From: Akkermansia sp. N21116
GTDB lineage: Bacteria > Verrucomicrobiota > Verrucomicrobiia > Verrucomicrobiales > Akkermansiaceae
Assembly: GCF_029854705.2 (NCBI RefSeq)
Contig: NZ_CP139035.1
Span: forward strand, 124,001-188,000
Direction of reading: 5' to 3'
DNA length: 64,000 nucleotides
Part shown: one piece after another, positions 63,646-64,000 of the stretch
Numbering within the stretch: the stretch's first letter is position 1
Layout: each line of letters starts with the position of its first letter
The notes under the pieces: generated by a model
Database searches by the model: none
What the model was told of the DNA's origin: nothing
What the model saw: the letters and a program-made list of their open reading frames with translations, nothing else
Position numbers and translations under genes: made by a program

Positions 63646-64000
63646 ATGAACGCGGACAACATCCCCATCGCTCCGCCCGTGCCGGAGCCGTCCACCATGC
63701 CCCTGCTGCTCTCGGGAGTCCCTATTCTGGTCGGAGTCAGCGGAGGAAGGGACTCCATTGCACTACTGACGCTTTTGGCAGAACTGCCGGGATGCCGTCC
63801 CATCGCCTGCCATGTCCACCACGGGATCAGAAAATGCACGGCAGATGCCGATGCCAAGTTCACGGAAGCCTATGCACGGAAACTCGGCATCCCATTCCTG
63901 GTCGAATACATGGATGCGCCCCGTGTCGCTCACCAGGACGGGCTCTCCCTTGAAACAGCCGCCCGGAAGCTGAGACAGGAGTGCTTCGCTCTCTGGCACA
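63646..64000 (+). CDS. tilS: tRNA(Ile)-lysidine synthetase, N-terminal part
   Basis: The frame runs off the right edge; 118 residues are visible. ILVGVSGGRDSIALLTLL is the PP-loop ATP-binding motif, followed by CHVHHGIRK and FTEAYARKLGIPF typical of TilS. It converts the wobble C of tRNA-Ile(CAU) to lysidine. The first 20 residues before the PP-loop are Pro-rich and unusual, so a later start is possible. Confidence 0.88.
   Translation, partial: MNADNIPIAPPVPEPSTMPLLLSGVPILVGVSGGRDSIALLTLLAELPGCRPIACHVHHGIRKCTADADAKFTEAYARKLGIPFLVEYMDAPRVAHQDGLSLETAARKLRQECFALWH

Overview
The window looks like chromosomal DNA of a Verrucomicrobiota bacterium close to Akkermansia. The basis is gene content and style, not a database search: secreted mucin-type carbohydrate enzymes (GH29 fucosidase, a DUF3472/PA14/BNR mosaic protein), a Gfo/Idh dehydrogenase with a double DUF1080 protein, FloA, many genes without a clear Shine-Dalgarno, and GC-rich third positions. 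Most of the window is ordinary housekeeping and envelope DNA. One block, about 27.9-40.76 kb, differs from the rest.

Left arm (1-27.8 kb): start of a membrane-anchored protein, an ABC ATPase-permease fusion, two exported proteins of unknown role, rpsB-tsf with a strong promoter and a bidirectional terminator, a GNAT acetyltransferase, the fucosidase, a HEXXH metallopeptidase-like protein paired with a large secreted repeat protein, recG, a lipoprotein amidase, the 1123-residue mosaic protein, two tandem alpha/beta hydrolases, queA, floA, two related exported proteins and dinB.

Island (about 27.87-40.76 kb): visibly AT-rich. By hand count one sample line (28081-28140) has 21 G+C of 60, against 33 of 60 in the flank line 26941-27000. 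It ends with a tyrosine integrase beside the 3' end of a tRNA-Arg(CCG) gene. Its cargo is one minus-strand operon, in order of transcription: signal-peptide thermonuclease; three-TM protein A; a 1028-residue tubulin/FtsZ-like GTPase; a protein joining a PstS-like substrate-binding domain to a C-terminal OmpA domain; a MotA/TolQ/ZorA-like channel subunit with a long coiled tail and six 9-residue repeats; a MotB/ZorB-like subunit; and three-TM protein B, related to A. I read this as an envelope-spanning, probably ion-driven machine coupled to a cytoplasmic tubulin-like GTPase. Its motor resembles that of Zorya anti-phage systems, but no ZorC, ZorD or ZorE is present. It is the best candidate here for a poorly described system; a defence role is inference.

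Right arm (40.8-64 kb): pyrF, rtcB, pyrD, dnaE, a cupin protein, dapA-dapB-folK-panB, an M23 peptidase, a polyprenyl diphosphate synthase, a class V aminotransferase, the Gfo/Idh-2TM-DUF1080 cluster, an ApbE-like protein, a family 25 glycosyltransferase, malic enzyme, a LysR regulator, thiE, aroD and the start of tilS. These supply pyrimidine, lysine/peptidoglycan, folate, pantothenate, isoprenoid, thiamine and shikimate pathways.

Start codons were moved downstream where a terminator, signal peptide or family N-terminus argued for it. All domain calls are by eye.
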